A DNA stretch of 64,000 nucleotides from Telmatospirillum sp. J64-1 (GTDB lineage: Bacteria; Pseudomonadota; Alphaproteobacteria; Rhodospirillales; Magnetospirillaceae). Both the position numbers and the translations under genes were made by a program. The notes under the pieces were generated by a model, which made no database searches, was not told where the DNA came from, and was given only the letters and a program-made list of their open reading frames with translations. The number at the start of each line of letters is the position of its first letter. Position 1 is the stretch's first letter. The stretch is taken from positions 186,001 to 250,000 of the forward strand of contig NZ_SBHN01000001.1 of NCBI RefSeq assembly GCF_006980715.1, given 5' to 3'. Positions 56,346 through 64,000 of the stretch are shown here, one piece after another.

Positions 56346-57656
56346 TCACATCAGCGATGGCAGCAGCAGGGTCAGCGTTGGAAAGGCGATCAGCAGTCCC
56401 AGCCGGAAGAAGTCCGAGATCAGGAAGGGCATCACGCCACGGAAGATGGTCCCCAGGGACACGTCGGGCAGGACGCCGCGCAGGACGAAGACGTTCATGC
56501 CGACGGGGGGCGATATCAGGCTGATTTCGGTGACGACCACGACGATCACGGCGAACCAGATCAGCACCATGTCCGGGTCGCCGATGCCGAAATCCAGCCC
56601 CATGATGACGGGATAGAAGACCGGCACGGTCAGCAGGATCATCGACAGGCTTTCCAGCACGCAGCCCAGAACCAGATAGACGCCGACGATGATCAGCAGA
56701 ACCAGCCAGGGCGAGACCTCCAGGTCTTCGACCCAATAGCGTAGCTCGTCGGCCAGCCCGGCGAAGTTGACGAAATTCGCGAAAAGCAGGGCGCCGATGA
56801 TGACCATGAACAGCATCGCCGTGGTGCGGGCGCTGTCGATCAGCAGGCGGAAGAAGATCGACAGGGTCAGGCGGCCGCGCAGCAGCGCCATCAGGAAGGC
56901 GGCGAAGGCGCCGATGCCAGCGGCTTCGGTCGGTGTGAAGAAGCCGCCATAGATGCCGCCCATGATCAGGCCGAGCAGGCCCAGCATTCCCGCGACGCCG
57001 CGCAAGGCGCGCAGGCGTTCCGGCCAGGGCATGCGCTCGCCCGCCGGTCCCGTCTCGGGCTTCAGCCAGGTGGTAACGGCGACGGCCAGGCCATAGAGGA
57101 GGATGCCCAGCAGGCCGGGAATGATGCCGGCGATGAACAGCTTGCCGATATCCGACTGAGTCAGCAGGCCGTAGATGACCATGATCACCGAGGGCGGAAT
57201 CAGGATGCCCAGCGTGCCGCCCGCGGCGATGGAACCGGCGGCCAGGCTGTCGGAATAGCCGAACTTGCGCATGGGCGGCATGGCGACCTTGGTCATGGTC
57301 GCCGCCGTCGCCAGGGACGAGCCGCAGACCGCCGAAAAGCCGCCGCAGGCCGCGACCGAGGCCATGGCGAGCCCGCCCCGGCGATGGCCGAGAAAGGCAT
57401 AGGCGGCCTTGTAGAGTTCGCCCGAGACGCCGGCCTGGGTGACGAAATTCCCCATCAGGATGAACAGCGGCAGCACCGACAGGGTGTAGGAGAATCCGGC
57501 GTCGAAGGTGTTCTGCGCCAACATCGCCAGGGCCGGTCCCCAATCCACCAGCAGGGCGAAGCCCACGGTTCCGACCAGTGCCATGGCGAAACCGATAGGC
57601 ATGCGCAGCAGAATCAGGCTGAACAGGGCGCCGAAGCCGATCATGGACTCAGTCAT
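56346..57656 (-). CDS. dctM: TRAP transporter large permease DctM
   Basis: A 436-residue membrane protein with the DctM pattern: ACGGFSAVCGSSLATAATMT near residue 80, GGTLGILIPPSVIMVIYGLL and GCVLESLSMILLTVPVFYPV. It pairs with DctQ and DctP as a Na+-dependent importer. It overlaps dctQ by eight bases. It lies 30 bases before hmgA on the same strand, so the importer and the homogentisate genes probably share one transcript. A carboxylated aromatic is the likely substrate. Confidence 0.96.
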   Translation of the reverse strand: MTESMIGFGALFSLILLRMPIGFAMALVGTVGFALLVDWGPALAMLAQNTFDAGFSYTLSVLPLFILMGNFVTQAGVSGELYKAAYAFLGHRRGGLAMASVAACGGFSAVCGSSLATAATMTKVAMPPMRKFGYSDSLAAGSIAAGGTLGILIPPSVIMVIYGLLTQSDIGKLFIAGIIPGLLGILLYGLAVAVTTWLKPETGPAGERMPWPERLRALRGVAGMLGLLGLIMGGIYGGFFTPTEAAGIGAFAAFLMALLRGRLTLSIFFRLLIDSARTTAMLFMVIIGALLFANFVNFAGLADELRYWVEDLEVSPWLVLLIIVGVYLVLGCVLESLSMILLTVPVFYPVIMGLDFGIGDPDMVLIWFAVIVVVVTEISLISPPVGMNVFVLRGVLPDVSLGTIFRGVMPFLISDFFRLGLLIAFPTLTLLLPSLM

Positions 57657-58182
57657 AGGCCGGTCCTTTCAGCATGACGACGCATTTCCAGGCCAGGATC
57701 AGGGCGGACAGGAAACAGCAAAAGGCGGCGATATAGCCCACCGGCGCGATGGGGATCCGCAGCTGATCGGTATAGGCGCCATCGGCCACCAGCTTGCCCG
57801 CCCGCAGCCAAAGCTGCCAGGACAGCACCCCCAGCACGAGGCTGCTCAGCAGGGTCATCAGGGCTGAGCTGACCCGCAGGACCGAAGGCGGCAGCAGATG
57901 GTCGAGGATGTCCACCACCACATGCTCATCCCGCTCGGTGGTCAGCGGCAGGCCGATGAAGATCAGCGCCGCCAGCATCAGCGAGGTCAGTTCGTAGGAT
58001 CCGGGCACGGGCAGGCCGAGGAAACGGCGGCCGATCACATCGGCGGTGGTCATGGCCGACATTCCGAACAGCAGCAGGGCGGCGGACCCTCCGAGGACGT
58101 GGTTGATGATCCGGTGGGAGGCGGGCAGGACCCACCTCCCCTTGGCGGTCGGCGCCCGGCGCTGCCCCAGGTCCACGGTCAT
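57649..58182 (-). CDS. dctQ: TRAP transporter small permease DctQ
   Basis: A 177-residue protein with four membrane segments and the family pattern ADVIGRRFLGLPVPGSYELT, LTTERDEHVVVDILDHLL. It stabilises DctM. The start at 58182 overlaps the dctP stop as ATGA, and the gene end overlaps dctM. The longer frame upstream lies inside dctP and is not used. Confidence 0.95.
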   Translation of the reverse strand: MTVDLGQRRAPTAKGRWVLPASHRIINHVLGGSAALLLFGMSAMTTADVIGRRFLGLPVPGSYELTSLMLAALIFIGLPLTTERDEHVVVDILDHLLPPSVLRVSSALMTLLSSLVLGVLSWQLWLRAGKLVADGAYTDQLRIPIAPVGYIAAFCCFLSALILAWKCVVMLKGPAYD

Positions 58183-59234
58183 GACGGCAGGATGACGCCG
58201 GTGGCGGCGCGCAATTCGCGCAGGGCGGCAAGGCCGTCCACGCCGCGCTGCTTGGCCTGTTCCGCCCATTCCGCTTCCAGCGCGTTGGTATGGACGGTCA
58301 GTTCCTGCACGAAGGACGGATCGGCCTCGATGATCTCGATGCCCGCCTTCCTGATCTGGTCGAGCGCCACGTCGTCGGCGTCCATCCAGGCCTTGCCCAC
58401 CCGCCGGGCGAAGGCCTCGCCCGACAATTCGGTGATGGCCTCGCGGTCGGCATCGGAGAGGGCTTCCCATTTCCACGGATTCATCACGAAGAACCAGGAG
58501 GTATTGTAGATGCCGCCCGGCACGGTGGTTGTATGCTTCAGGTGGTCGGTCAGCTTGAAGGCGGTCAGGGCTTCCTGGGTGAAGGTGACCCCCTGGATCA
58601 CGCGGTTGGACAGCATCTCGTAGACTTCGCCCGAAGGCGCCTGGCGCGGCACGGTTCCCAGGCGCGCCATCAACTGGCTGACATAGCCGCCCGGTACGCG
58701 CAGGGTCAGGCCCTGGAGGTCTGCGGCGGTACGGATCGGGCGCACATTGTTGTGGATGGCGCCGGGGCCATGGGCGAAGACGCCCAGGGTATGCACCCCG
58801 TCATGCTCGTTCGCCTGGGCCAGGCGGTCCTGGTAGAGCTTCCAATAAGCCACCGACAGGTCGGCGGCATTATCGCCCAGGAAGGAGAATTCGGCGGCGC
58901 GGCTGAGCAGGAAGCGGTCGCCGGGCGTGAAGCTGTGCAGGCCGTAGGTGATGTCGGCGATGCCGTCGCGGGCCATGTCGAAATGTGCAGGCGCGCCGCC
59001 CAGCGGCTTGGGCAGGATGCGGATGCGCACCCGCCGGTCGGTGGCCTTGGCCACATCCTCGGCCCAGGGCTCGAAGGCGTTGACCACGATGGGATGGCGC
59101 GGCGGCAGCCAGGACGAGAAGGTCAGAGTGGTCGCGGCCTCGGCGCGGCGGGGCAGGATGGTGGCGCCGAAACCGGCAAGGACGGCACCAGCCGCGGCAC
59201 CCTTCAACAGCGAACGGCGGGACAAATGGGTCAT
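58179..59234 (-). CDS. dctP: TRAP transporter substrate-binding protein DctP
   Basis: A 351-residue periplasmic protein with a Tat signal (SRRSLLKGAAAGAVLAGFGA, cleaved near AEA-A). DctP motifs follow: FSSWLPPRHPIVVNAFEPWA, GLTLRVPGGYVSQLMARLG and VPGGIYNTSWFFVMNPWKWE. The start at 59234 is set by ACGGAGGTTCAACGTC. It is the first gene of the dctPQM-hmgA-fahA operon. An aromatic acid such as phenylacetate or homogentisate derivatives is the likely ligand, by context only. Confidence 0.95.
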   Translation of the reverse strand: MTHLSRRSLLKGAAAGAVLAGFGATILPRRAEAATTLTFSSWLPPRHPIVVNAFEPWAEDVAKATDRRVRIRILPKPLGGAPAHFDMARDGIADITYGLHSFTPGDRFLLSRAAEFSFLGDNAADLSVAYWKLYQDRLAQANEHDGVHTLGVFAHGPGAIHNNVRPIRTAADLQGLTLRVPGGYVSQLMARLGTVPRQAPSGEVYEMLSNRVIQGVTFTQEALTAFKLTDHLKHTTTVPGGIYNTSWFFVMNPWKWEALSDADREAITELSGEAFARRVGKAWMDADDVALDQIRKAGIEIIEADPSFVQELTVHTNALEAEWAEQAKQRGVDGLAALRELRAATGVILPS

Positions 59235-59303
59235 GACGTTGAACCTCCGTGGGATTTTCCGGACGGTGTTTTTGTTGAGCCCGTCCTTTACCGGCATCAT
59301 ATA

Positions 59304-59317
59304 GTTTCGAGTGAAAC
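59304..59317. promoter_or_regulatory. operator-like dyad in dctP-iclR gap
   Basis: GTTTC-GAGT-GAAAC is a perfect 5-bp dyad 70 bases upstream of the dctP start. IclR-type regulators bind dyads in such divergent gaps, and the iclR gene starts at 59461. The gap 59235-59460 has no other gene. Confidence 0.45.
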
Positions 59318-59460
59318 CATGCAACGCATTAGATAATGTCAAATGGCATAGGCCGGGTGTCGGCTTTTGCCTCTTCCGGGTCTCTGCCGAACGCTTGGAA
59401 AATCTCTCGAACGGATTCGCTCATGATGAATTTCTGCGCTACCTTCTTGGGGCCGACAGA

Positions 59461-60291
59461 ATGGAAAGGCAGCGGACGCGGATGGAAGAAGACAGGCAGA
59501 AGGACCGGCGGGGCATTCAGTCCATCGAGGTGGGCGGGCGGATCCTGCAGGCCCTGGCGCGGTCGGGCCTGCCCATGATGCTGAAGGATCTGGCGCGCGA
59601 GGCGGGGATGAGCGCGGCCAAGGCCCATCCCTATCTGGTGAGTTTCGGCAAGATCGGGCTGATCGAGCAGGACCCGCTGACGGGCCGCTATGAGGTCGGG
59701 CCCCTGGCCCTGCAATTGGGGTTGGTCAGCCTTCAGCGCCTCGATCCGGTGCGCATCGCCTCGGGCGCCATCGCCGCCCTGTCCAGCCGCATCGGCCATT
59801 CCGTCGCCATCGCCGTCTGGGGCAGTCTCGGCCCGACCATCGTGCGGGTCGAGGAATCGAGCCATCCGCTGCATGTCAATCTGCGCACCGGCAGCGTCAT
59901 GTCGCTGCTGAACACGGCCACGGGCCGGGTCTTCGCCGCCTATATGCCGCGCAAGCTGATCGAGAGCCTGCTTCTGTCGGGGCCCCGTCTGCTGGGCGAC
60001 GAGAGAGCCGCGGTGGAGTCACCGGACTGGAACGAGATCGAGCCGGTCCTGACCGAAGTCCGCCGCCAGGGATTGTCCCGCGCATTGGGCAATCCCATCC
60101 CCGGCATCAACGCCTTCAGCGCCCCCGTCTTCGATCACAGCCGGAACATCGTCCTGGCCGTCACCGCCATGGGACCGTCGGGCATTTTCGATGCCGACTG
60201 GAATAGCTCGCTTGCCCAGGATATCCGCGCCTGCGCCGCCGATATCTCCCATCGTCTGGGATATGTCGGCGAGACAAGGGCGGCGGGGTAG
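59461..60291 (+). CDS. IclR family transcriptional regulator
   Basis: A 276-residue regulator. The N-terminal winged helix (SIEVGGRILQALARSGLPMM, LAREAGMSAAKAHPYLVSF) is followed by the IclR effector domain (LNTATGRVFAAYMPRK; GINAFSAPVFDHSRNIVLAV). It faces the dctPQM-hmgA-fahA operon. In Pseudomonas putida HmgR, also IclR-type, represses the homogentisate genes with homogentisate as inducer, and the same role is likely here. The start at 59461 is favoured by length; an ATG at 59482 is also possible. Confidence 0.92.
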   Translation: MERQRTRMEEDRQKDRRGIQSIEVGGRILQALARSGLPMMLKDLAREAGMSAAKAHPYLVSFGKIGLIEQDPLTGRYEVGPLALQLGLVSLQRLDPVRIASGAIAALSSRIGHSVAIAVWGSLGPTIVRVEESSHPLHVNLRTGSVMSLLNTATGRVFAAYMPRKLIESLLLSGPRLLGDERAAVESPDWNEIEPVLTEVRRQGLSRALGNPIPGINAFSAPVFDHSRNIVLAVTAMGPSGIFDADWNSSLAQDIRACAADISHRLGYVGETRAAG

Positions 60292-60306
60292 GAGGCGAAG
60301 CTCTCC

Positions 60307-60951
60307 TCACACCGCGTCCGGCTGGTTGTCGGGATGGGCGGCCTGGAAGGCGGGCAGGGCGGCGCAGGCTTCGTCGATGCGGGTCAGGGTGGGATAGGGC
60401 GCCAGGTCGATCTGGAATCGCCGCGCATTGAAAAGCTGGGGCACCAGGACGCAATCGGCCAGTCCGGGCGTGTCGCCATGGCAGAAGCGGCCGGTGGCGG
60501 GATGGCCCGCCAGCATGCTTTCCAAAGCGGGCAGGCCGGTTTCGATCCAATGCCGGTACCAGGCGTTCTTCTGTTCCTCCGAAACGCCCAGCGTCCTGAC
60601 CAGATAGCGCAGCACCCGCAGATTGTTCAGCGGATGGATGTCGCAGGCCACCGCCTGGGCCAGGGCGCGCACCCTTGCCCTTTCCACCGGATCGGAGGGC
60701 AGCAGCGCCGGGGCGGGATGCGTCTCTTCCAGATATTCGATGATGGCCAGGGATTGGGTCAGCACCCGCCCGTCCTCTTCCAGGACCGGCACCAATCCTT
60801 GCGGATTGAGGGCGAGATAGGCGTCCCGGTGCTGTTCCCCGCCATCGCGCAGCAGATGGACGGGCAGCGAGTCGTATCCCACCCCCTTCAGCCCCAGGGC
60901 GATGCGGACGCGATAGGCCGCCGAACTGCGGAAATAGGTATACAGCTTCAT
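60307..60951 (-). CDS. maiA: maleylacetoacetate isomerase
   Basis: A 214-residue zeta-class glutathione transferase converting maleylacetoacetate to fumarylacetoacetate with glutathione. YFRSSAAYRVRIALGLKG (N-terminal glutathione site), LNPQGLVPVLEEDG and LTQSLAIIEYLEETHP are diagnostic. It closes the pathway with hmgA and fahA, but is transcribed as a separate unit with the DUF2783 and hydroxylase genes upstream. Confidence 0.97.
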   Translation of the reverse strand: MKLYTYFRSSAAYRVRIALGLKGVGYDSLPVHLLRDGGEQHRDAYLALNPQGLVPVLEEDGRVLTQSLAIIEYLEETHPAPALLPSDPVERARVRALAQAVACDIHPLNNLRVLRYLVRTLGVSEEQKNAWYRHWIETGLPALESMLAGHPATGRFCHGDTPGLADCVLVPQLFNARRFQIDLAPYPTLTRIDEACAALPAFQAAHPDNQPDAV

Positions 60952-61007
60952 ATTCGGCTCCGGATCGGGATTGGGCGGAGAAGAGGCCTCCGCCCAGTTT
61001 CCCTCAT

Positions 61008-61334
61008 TTAGACTTTCGCGGCCAGCGCCGGTTCGGTCTTGTAGCGGTCTTCCAGGGCGGCGGCGGGAAGGGAAGGCGAGGCGGCCGGGAGCTGGCCGCC
61101 GACCGGCGCGCCGATGCCCTGGCGCGCCATGTTCATGGCTTCGCGCAAGACGTCCAGATCGCCGATATGGTTGGACAGCAGCAGGATCAGCCGGGCATTG
61201 ACCTGGGCGCTTTCCTCCTCGCTCAGGTCCTGGTGCATAGCGATCAGGGCTTCGTAGAAATCGTCGCCGGGGCTGAAGTCGCGGAGGAAGCGCCGGCCCT
61301 GCTGGTGGAAATTGGGTTGGGTGTTGAGCGTCAT
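61008..61334 (-). CDS. DUF2783 domain-containing protein
   Basis: A 108-residue acidic, helical protein with DFYEALIAMHQDLSEEESAQ and LILLLSNHIGDLDVLREAM, typical of DUF2783. It lies 17 bases behind the MhpA-like hydroxylase gene and 56 bases before maiA, all on one strand. Members are regularly found beside such flavin hydroxylases. It may be the small coupling protein of a two-component system like MhaB of Pseudomonas putida 3-hydroxyphenylacetate 6-hydroxylase; this is inference from size and context only. Confidence 0.8.
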   Translation of the reverse strand: MTLNTQPNFHQQGRRFLRDFSPGDDFYEALIAMHQDLSEEESAQVNARLILLLSNHIGDLDVLREAMNMARQGIGAPVGGQLPAASPSLPAAALEDRYKTEPALAAKV

Positions 61335-61351
61335 GATCGTCTCCCCAAGGC

Positions 61352-63010
61352 TCAGGCGTTGCAGGTGGCGCGGGCGACTGCGTCGCGGATGGCGGTGGCG
61401 TCGAAGCGGCGCCAGCGTGCCGTCACATGCTGGTCGGGACGGATCAGATAGACCGTGCCGGGCTGGGCGTCGTAGCGTTCGGCAAAGCGGCCCTTGATGT
61501 CCTCGAACACGGTCATGCCCGCCGGGGCGGCGGCGCCCTTGGGCATGACGGCGACTGTAGTGACGGGAATGGCGCCTTCGCCCAGGGCGATCACCTGTCC
61601 GGCGGGAATGTCGTAGGAAGGCGCATAGACCAGCGCCATGAAGCGATTGCCGACATGGTCGAGCAGCCAGCCTTCCTCTCCCTCGACGGCGATGGGGGCA
61701 TCGGCCATGGGCGCCCCGGGAAGCATGTCGCCGCCGAAGGTGTCCTGGTCGGGCGTGTTCAGCCGCGATCCGGTCAGGACGCTGGGCACCGACAGCCGCC
61801 CGGAATTGACCAGCGCGCGGGCGAAGGGATAGTCCCGCGCCAGGGTCAGGACGGCATTGCGGAAGGTCAGCGAGGCCATGGTCTTGGGCGTGATGAAATC
61901 GGTCGAACGGGTCGAATTCATGATGTTTTCGTCGGCGGCGAAGACCCGTTCCTCGCTATAGGTGTCGAGTAGGCTTTCCGGCGCCTTGCCGTCCATCACC
62001 AGCTTCAGCTTCCAGATCAGGTTGTCGGTGTCCTGGATGCCCGAATTGGCGCCGCGTGCGCCGAAGGGCGAGACCTGATGGGCCGAATCGCCGACGAACA
62101 GCACCCGGCCCTTGCGGAAGTCCTTCATGCGGCGGCATTGGAAGGTATAGACGCTGACCCATTCCAGCTCGAATTCCTTGTCCTCGCCCAGCATGGCCTG
62201 GATGCGGGGGATGACCTTCTCCGGCTTGCGCTCCTCTTCGGGGTCGGCCTGCCAGCCGAGCTGGAAGTCGATGCGCCAGACATTGTCCGACTGGCGGTGC
62301 AGCAGGACGGACTGGTTGGGATGGAAGGGAGGGTCGAACCAGAACCAGCGCTCGGCCGGGAAATCGGCATGCATGACGATATCGGCGATCAGGAAGCGGT
62401 CCATGAAGACCTTGCCGTCGATATCCAGCCCCATCATGGTGCGAATCGAGCTGCGCGCGCCGTCGGCGACCACCAGCCAGCCGGTTTCCAGCGTATAGAA
62501 GCCGTCCGGCGTCTGCACATCCAGCGTGGTCTTGTCCGTTCCGGCCTCGACCGCCACCACGCGGTTCTTCCAGCGCAGGTCGATATTGGGCAGTTCCGCG
62601 CAGCGCTTCACCAGGAATTCTTCCAGGTAGTATTGCTGCAGGTTGATCATTCCCGGACGCTTGTGGTCGGGTTGGGGGCAGAGATTGAAGCTGTAGACCT
62701 CTTCCTCGCGGAAGAAGGTGCGGCCGACATTCCAGCTGACGCCCTTGGTGCAGCAGGCATCGCCGACGCCCAGGCGGTCGAGGACCTCCAGCGCCCGCTT
62801 GGCATAGCAGACCCCGCGCGAACCGACCGAGACGGTGTTGTCGTCATCGAGCACGACGACCGGGATGCCCTGCTGCGCCAGGTCGATGGCCGCCGTCAGC
62901 CCCACTGGACCGGCACCGACGACGATGGCGGGATGGCGCCCGGCCTGTCCGGCCTTCTGTTCGGACGGCTGGACATAATCGAATTTCGGGTATGTGTAAG
63001 TGCTGAGCAA
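61352..63010 (-). CDS. FAD-dependent aromatic hydroxylase (MhpA/MhaA-like)
   Basis: A 552-residue class A flavin monooxygenase. The FAD sites are AIVVGAGPVGLTAAIDLAQQ, VVADGARSSIRTMMGL (DG motif) and RVLFVGDSAHQVSPFGARGA (GD motif). The C-terminal thioredoxin-like extension is that of MhpA. The start is a TTG at 63008-63010, because GGGAGGAAGCG ends right before it and no better start follows. Given hmgA, maiA and fahA nearby, hydroxylation of 3-hydroxyphenylacetate to homogentisate is attractive. Substrate specificity is not proven by sequence. Confidence 0.85.
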   Translation of the reverse strand: MLSTYTYPKFDYVQPSEQKAGQAGRHPAIVVGAGPVGLTAAIDLAQQGIPVVVLDDDNTVSVGSRGVCYAKRALEVLDRLGVGDACCTKGVSWNVGRTFFREEEVYSFNLCPQPDHKRPGMINLQQYYLEEFLVKRCAELPNIDLRWKNRVVAVEAGTDKTTLDVQTPDGFYTLETGWLVVADGARSSIRTMMGLDIDGKVFMDRFLIADIVMHADFPAERWFWFDPPFHPNQSVLLHRQSDNVWRIDFQLGWQADPEEERKPEKVIPRIQAMLGEDKEFELEWVSVYTFQCRRMKDFRKGRVLFVGDSAHQVSPFGARGANSGIQDTDNLIWKLKLVMDGKAPESLLDTYSEERVFAADENIMNSTRSTDFITPKTMASLTFRNAVLTLARDYPFARALVNSGRLSVPSVLTGSRLNTPDQDTFGGDMLPGAPMADAPIAVEGEEGWLLDHVGNRFMALVYAPSYDIPAGQVIALGEGAIPVTTVAVMPKGAAAPAGMTVFEDIKGRFAERYDAQPGTVYLIRPDQHVTARWRRFDATAIRDAVARATCNA

Positions 63011-63063
63011 CGCTTCCTCCCTTATGCTTTTTTTAGCTTTGTTGGACGTTGTCGCTTCGAGGC

Positions 63064-64000
63064 TCAATCCGCCTGTAAACCGTGCCACATTTCCTTGTCG
63101 CGTTCTGCCGTCCAGATGCGCGGATGCGCTATGCCCTTGGCTTCGTCCACCGCGCGGGTGACATCGAAGGGCAGGCAATGCTCGTAGATGAAGACATGGC
63201 CGAATTTCGGGTCCATGACCTTGCGGGTATGGGCCATGGCCTGCTTCAGGGTCATGTCGGCGGCGACGGCTTCCTGGGCGCAGCGGAACAGGGTGGTGAC
63301 GAAATCCTGGGTGTAGTCCAGGCCGGCGGCCACTTCGCGGGGTGACATCAGCGCCGGGCCACGCCCGGGGACCAGCTTTTCAGGGGCCAGGGCGCGCAGG
63401 CGGTCCAGCGTCGCGGGCCATTCCGCCAGATGGGCGTCGCCGGTGTAGCAGGCCGCTTCGCATTCCACCAGATCGCCCGAGAACAGCACCTTCTCGGCGG
63501 GCAGCCAGACAATTGTGTCGCCCTTGGTATGGCCTGCGCCCGGATGCATGATCCGGATTTCGACACCGCCCATGAACAGCGTCATCTCTTCCTTGAAGAC
63601 CAGGGTCGGCCAGGTCAGGCCGGGGACGGATTCGAAATTTTGAAACAGGCGCGGAAAGCGTTCGTATTCGGACTGCATGTCCTGCGCGCCACGTTCGACG
63701 ATCAGGTCATAGGTGCCCTGGCTGGCGATGATTTCCTGGCAGCCTTCGGGCCCATAGGCCGAGGCGCCCAGCACGCGCACGGCGTGATAATGGCTGAGCA
63801 CCAGATACTTGATCGGCTTGTCGGTGACCTTGCGGATTTCGTCGATCAGGCGCCGGGCCATCACCGGTGTCGCCAGGGCATCGACGATCAGCACCCCTTC
63901 GTCGGTGATGACCACTCCCGTATTGGGATCGCCTTCCGCCGTATAGCCCCAGGCATGGTCGGACAACTGGGTGAAGCTGGCCTTCTTTTCCTCCAGGTCG
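63064..64000 (-). CDS. MBL-fold metallo-hydrolase, 5' end beyond window
   Basis: The frame remains open to base 64000, so the N-terminus is missing; 311 residues are visible, ending HGLQAD. Metallo-beta-lactamase-fold pieces are DEGVLIVDALATPVMARRLI, LSHYHAVRVLGASAYG, GAGHTKGDTIVWLPAEKV and LFSGDLVECEAACYTGDAHL. The usual HxHxDH metal motif reads HYHAVR here, lacking the Asp-His pair. Function is unknown; it lies 53 bases upstream of the hydroxylase gene on the same strand, so it probably belongs to the aromatic unit. Confidence 0.85.
   Translation of the reverse strand, partial: DLEEKKASFTQLSDHAWGYTAEGDPNTGVVITDEGVLIVDALATPVMARRLIDEIRKVTDKPIKYLVLSHYHAVRVLGASAYGPEGCQEIIASQGTYDLIVERGAQDMQSEYERFPRLFQNFESVPGLTWPTLVFKEEMTLFMGGVEIRIMHPGAGHTKGDTIVWLPAEKVLFSGDLVECEAACYTGDAHLAEWPATLDRLRALAPEKLVPGRGPALMSPREVAAGLDYTQDFVTTLFRCAQEAVAADMTLKQAMAHTRKVMDPKFGHVFIYEHCLPFDVTRAVDEAKGIAHPRIWTAERDKEMWHGLQAD

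Overview
The window is about 64 kb of GC-rich, gene-dense DNA from an alphaproteobacterium. The evidence is TAXI- and DctPQM-type TRAP transporters, a DUF1127 protein, AtuA- and DUF2783-family genes, and short overlapping operons with GGAGG ribosome sites. The make-up resembles Rhodospirillales or Acetobacterales, but no rRNA or other phylogenetic marker is present, so the order is an inference. No transposase, integrase or intact tRNA was seen.

Bases 1-27,000 hold small metabolic modules. First is an AtuA-family gene (cut by the window edge) with a TAXI-TRAP transporter and a divergent LysR regulator. Next come a flavoprotein and an esterase, then a sulfur module: acireductone dioxygenase, a four-cysteine Rrf2 regulator and the sulfate importer sbp-cysT-cysW-cysA. 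A DUF21 membrane protein, a Rieske/FAD oxidoreductase, a DUF1127 protein, an Mfd-type translocase and a gbsR-cydA-cydB bd-oxidase operon follow. The nickel-pincer-nucleotide cofactor genes larC-larE-larB lie divergent from a LarA-like racemase/epimerase gene.

Bases 27,000-39,600 look like a hydroxy-acid or aldonate utilisation region. It has a DapA-family lyase, an IlvD/Edd dehydratase, a D-2-hydroxyacid dehydrogenase, a second TAXI-TRAP transporter, a ThDP enzyme, an FAD-linked hydroxyacid dehydrogenase, an SDR and an HpcH/HpaI aldolase. Together with the LarA-like enzyme upstream these could import, epimerise, dehydrate and cleave a sugar acid; the substrate is unknown.

Bases 39,645-51,942 are a complete type I-D CRISPR-Cas locus: cas6, cas10d (with HD nuclease), csc2, csc1, cas3' (helicase only), cas4, cas1 and cas2 on the plus strand, and a WYL regulator on the minus strand. 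Two arrays flank the locus (8 and 25 repeats) and are read outward from two homologous leaders that share a long inverted repeat. A 41-nt fragment of a tRNA-Thr(GGU) gene abuts the end of the large array, and a Fic AMP-transferase gene follows.

Bases 53,695-64,000 are a homogentisate catabolic cluster: fumarylacetoacetase, homogentisate dioxygenase, a DctPQM TRAP importer, an IclR regulator and maleylacetoacetate isomerase. A DUF2783 protein plus an MhpA-like flavin hydroxylase may feed the pathway by making homogentisate from 3-hydroxyphenylacetate. A metallo-beta-lactamase-fold gene runs off the right edge.
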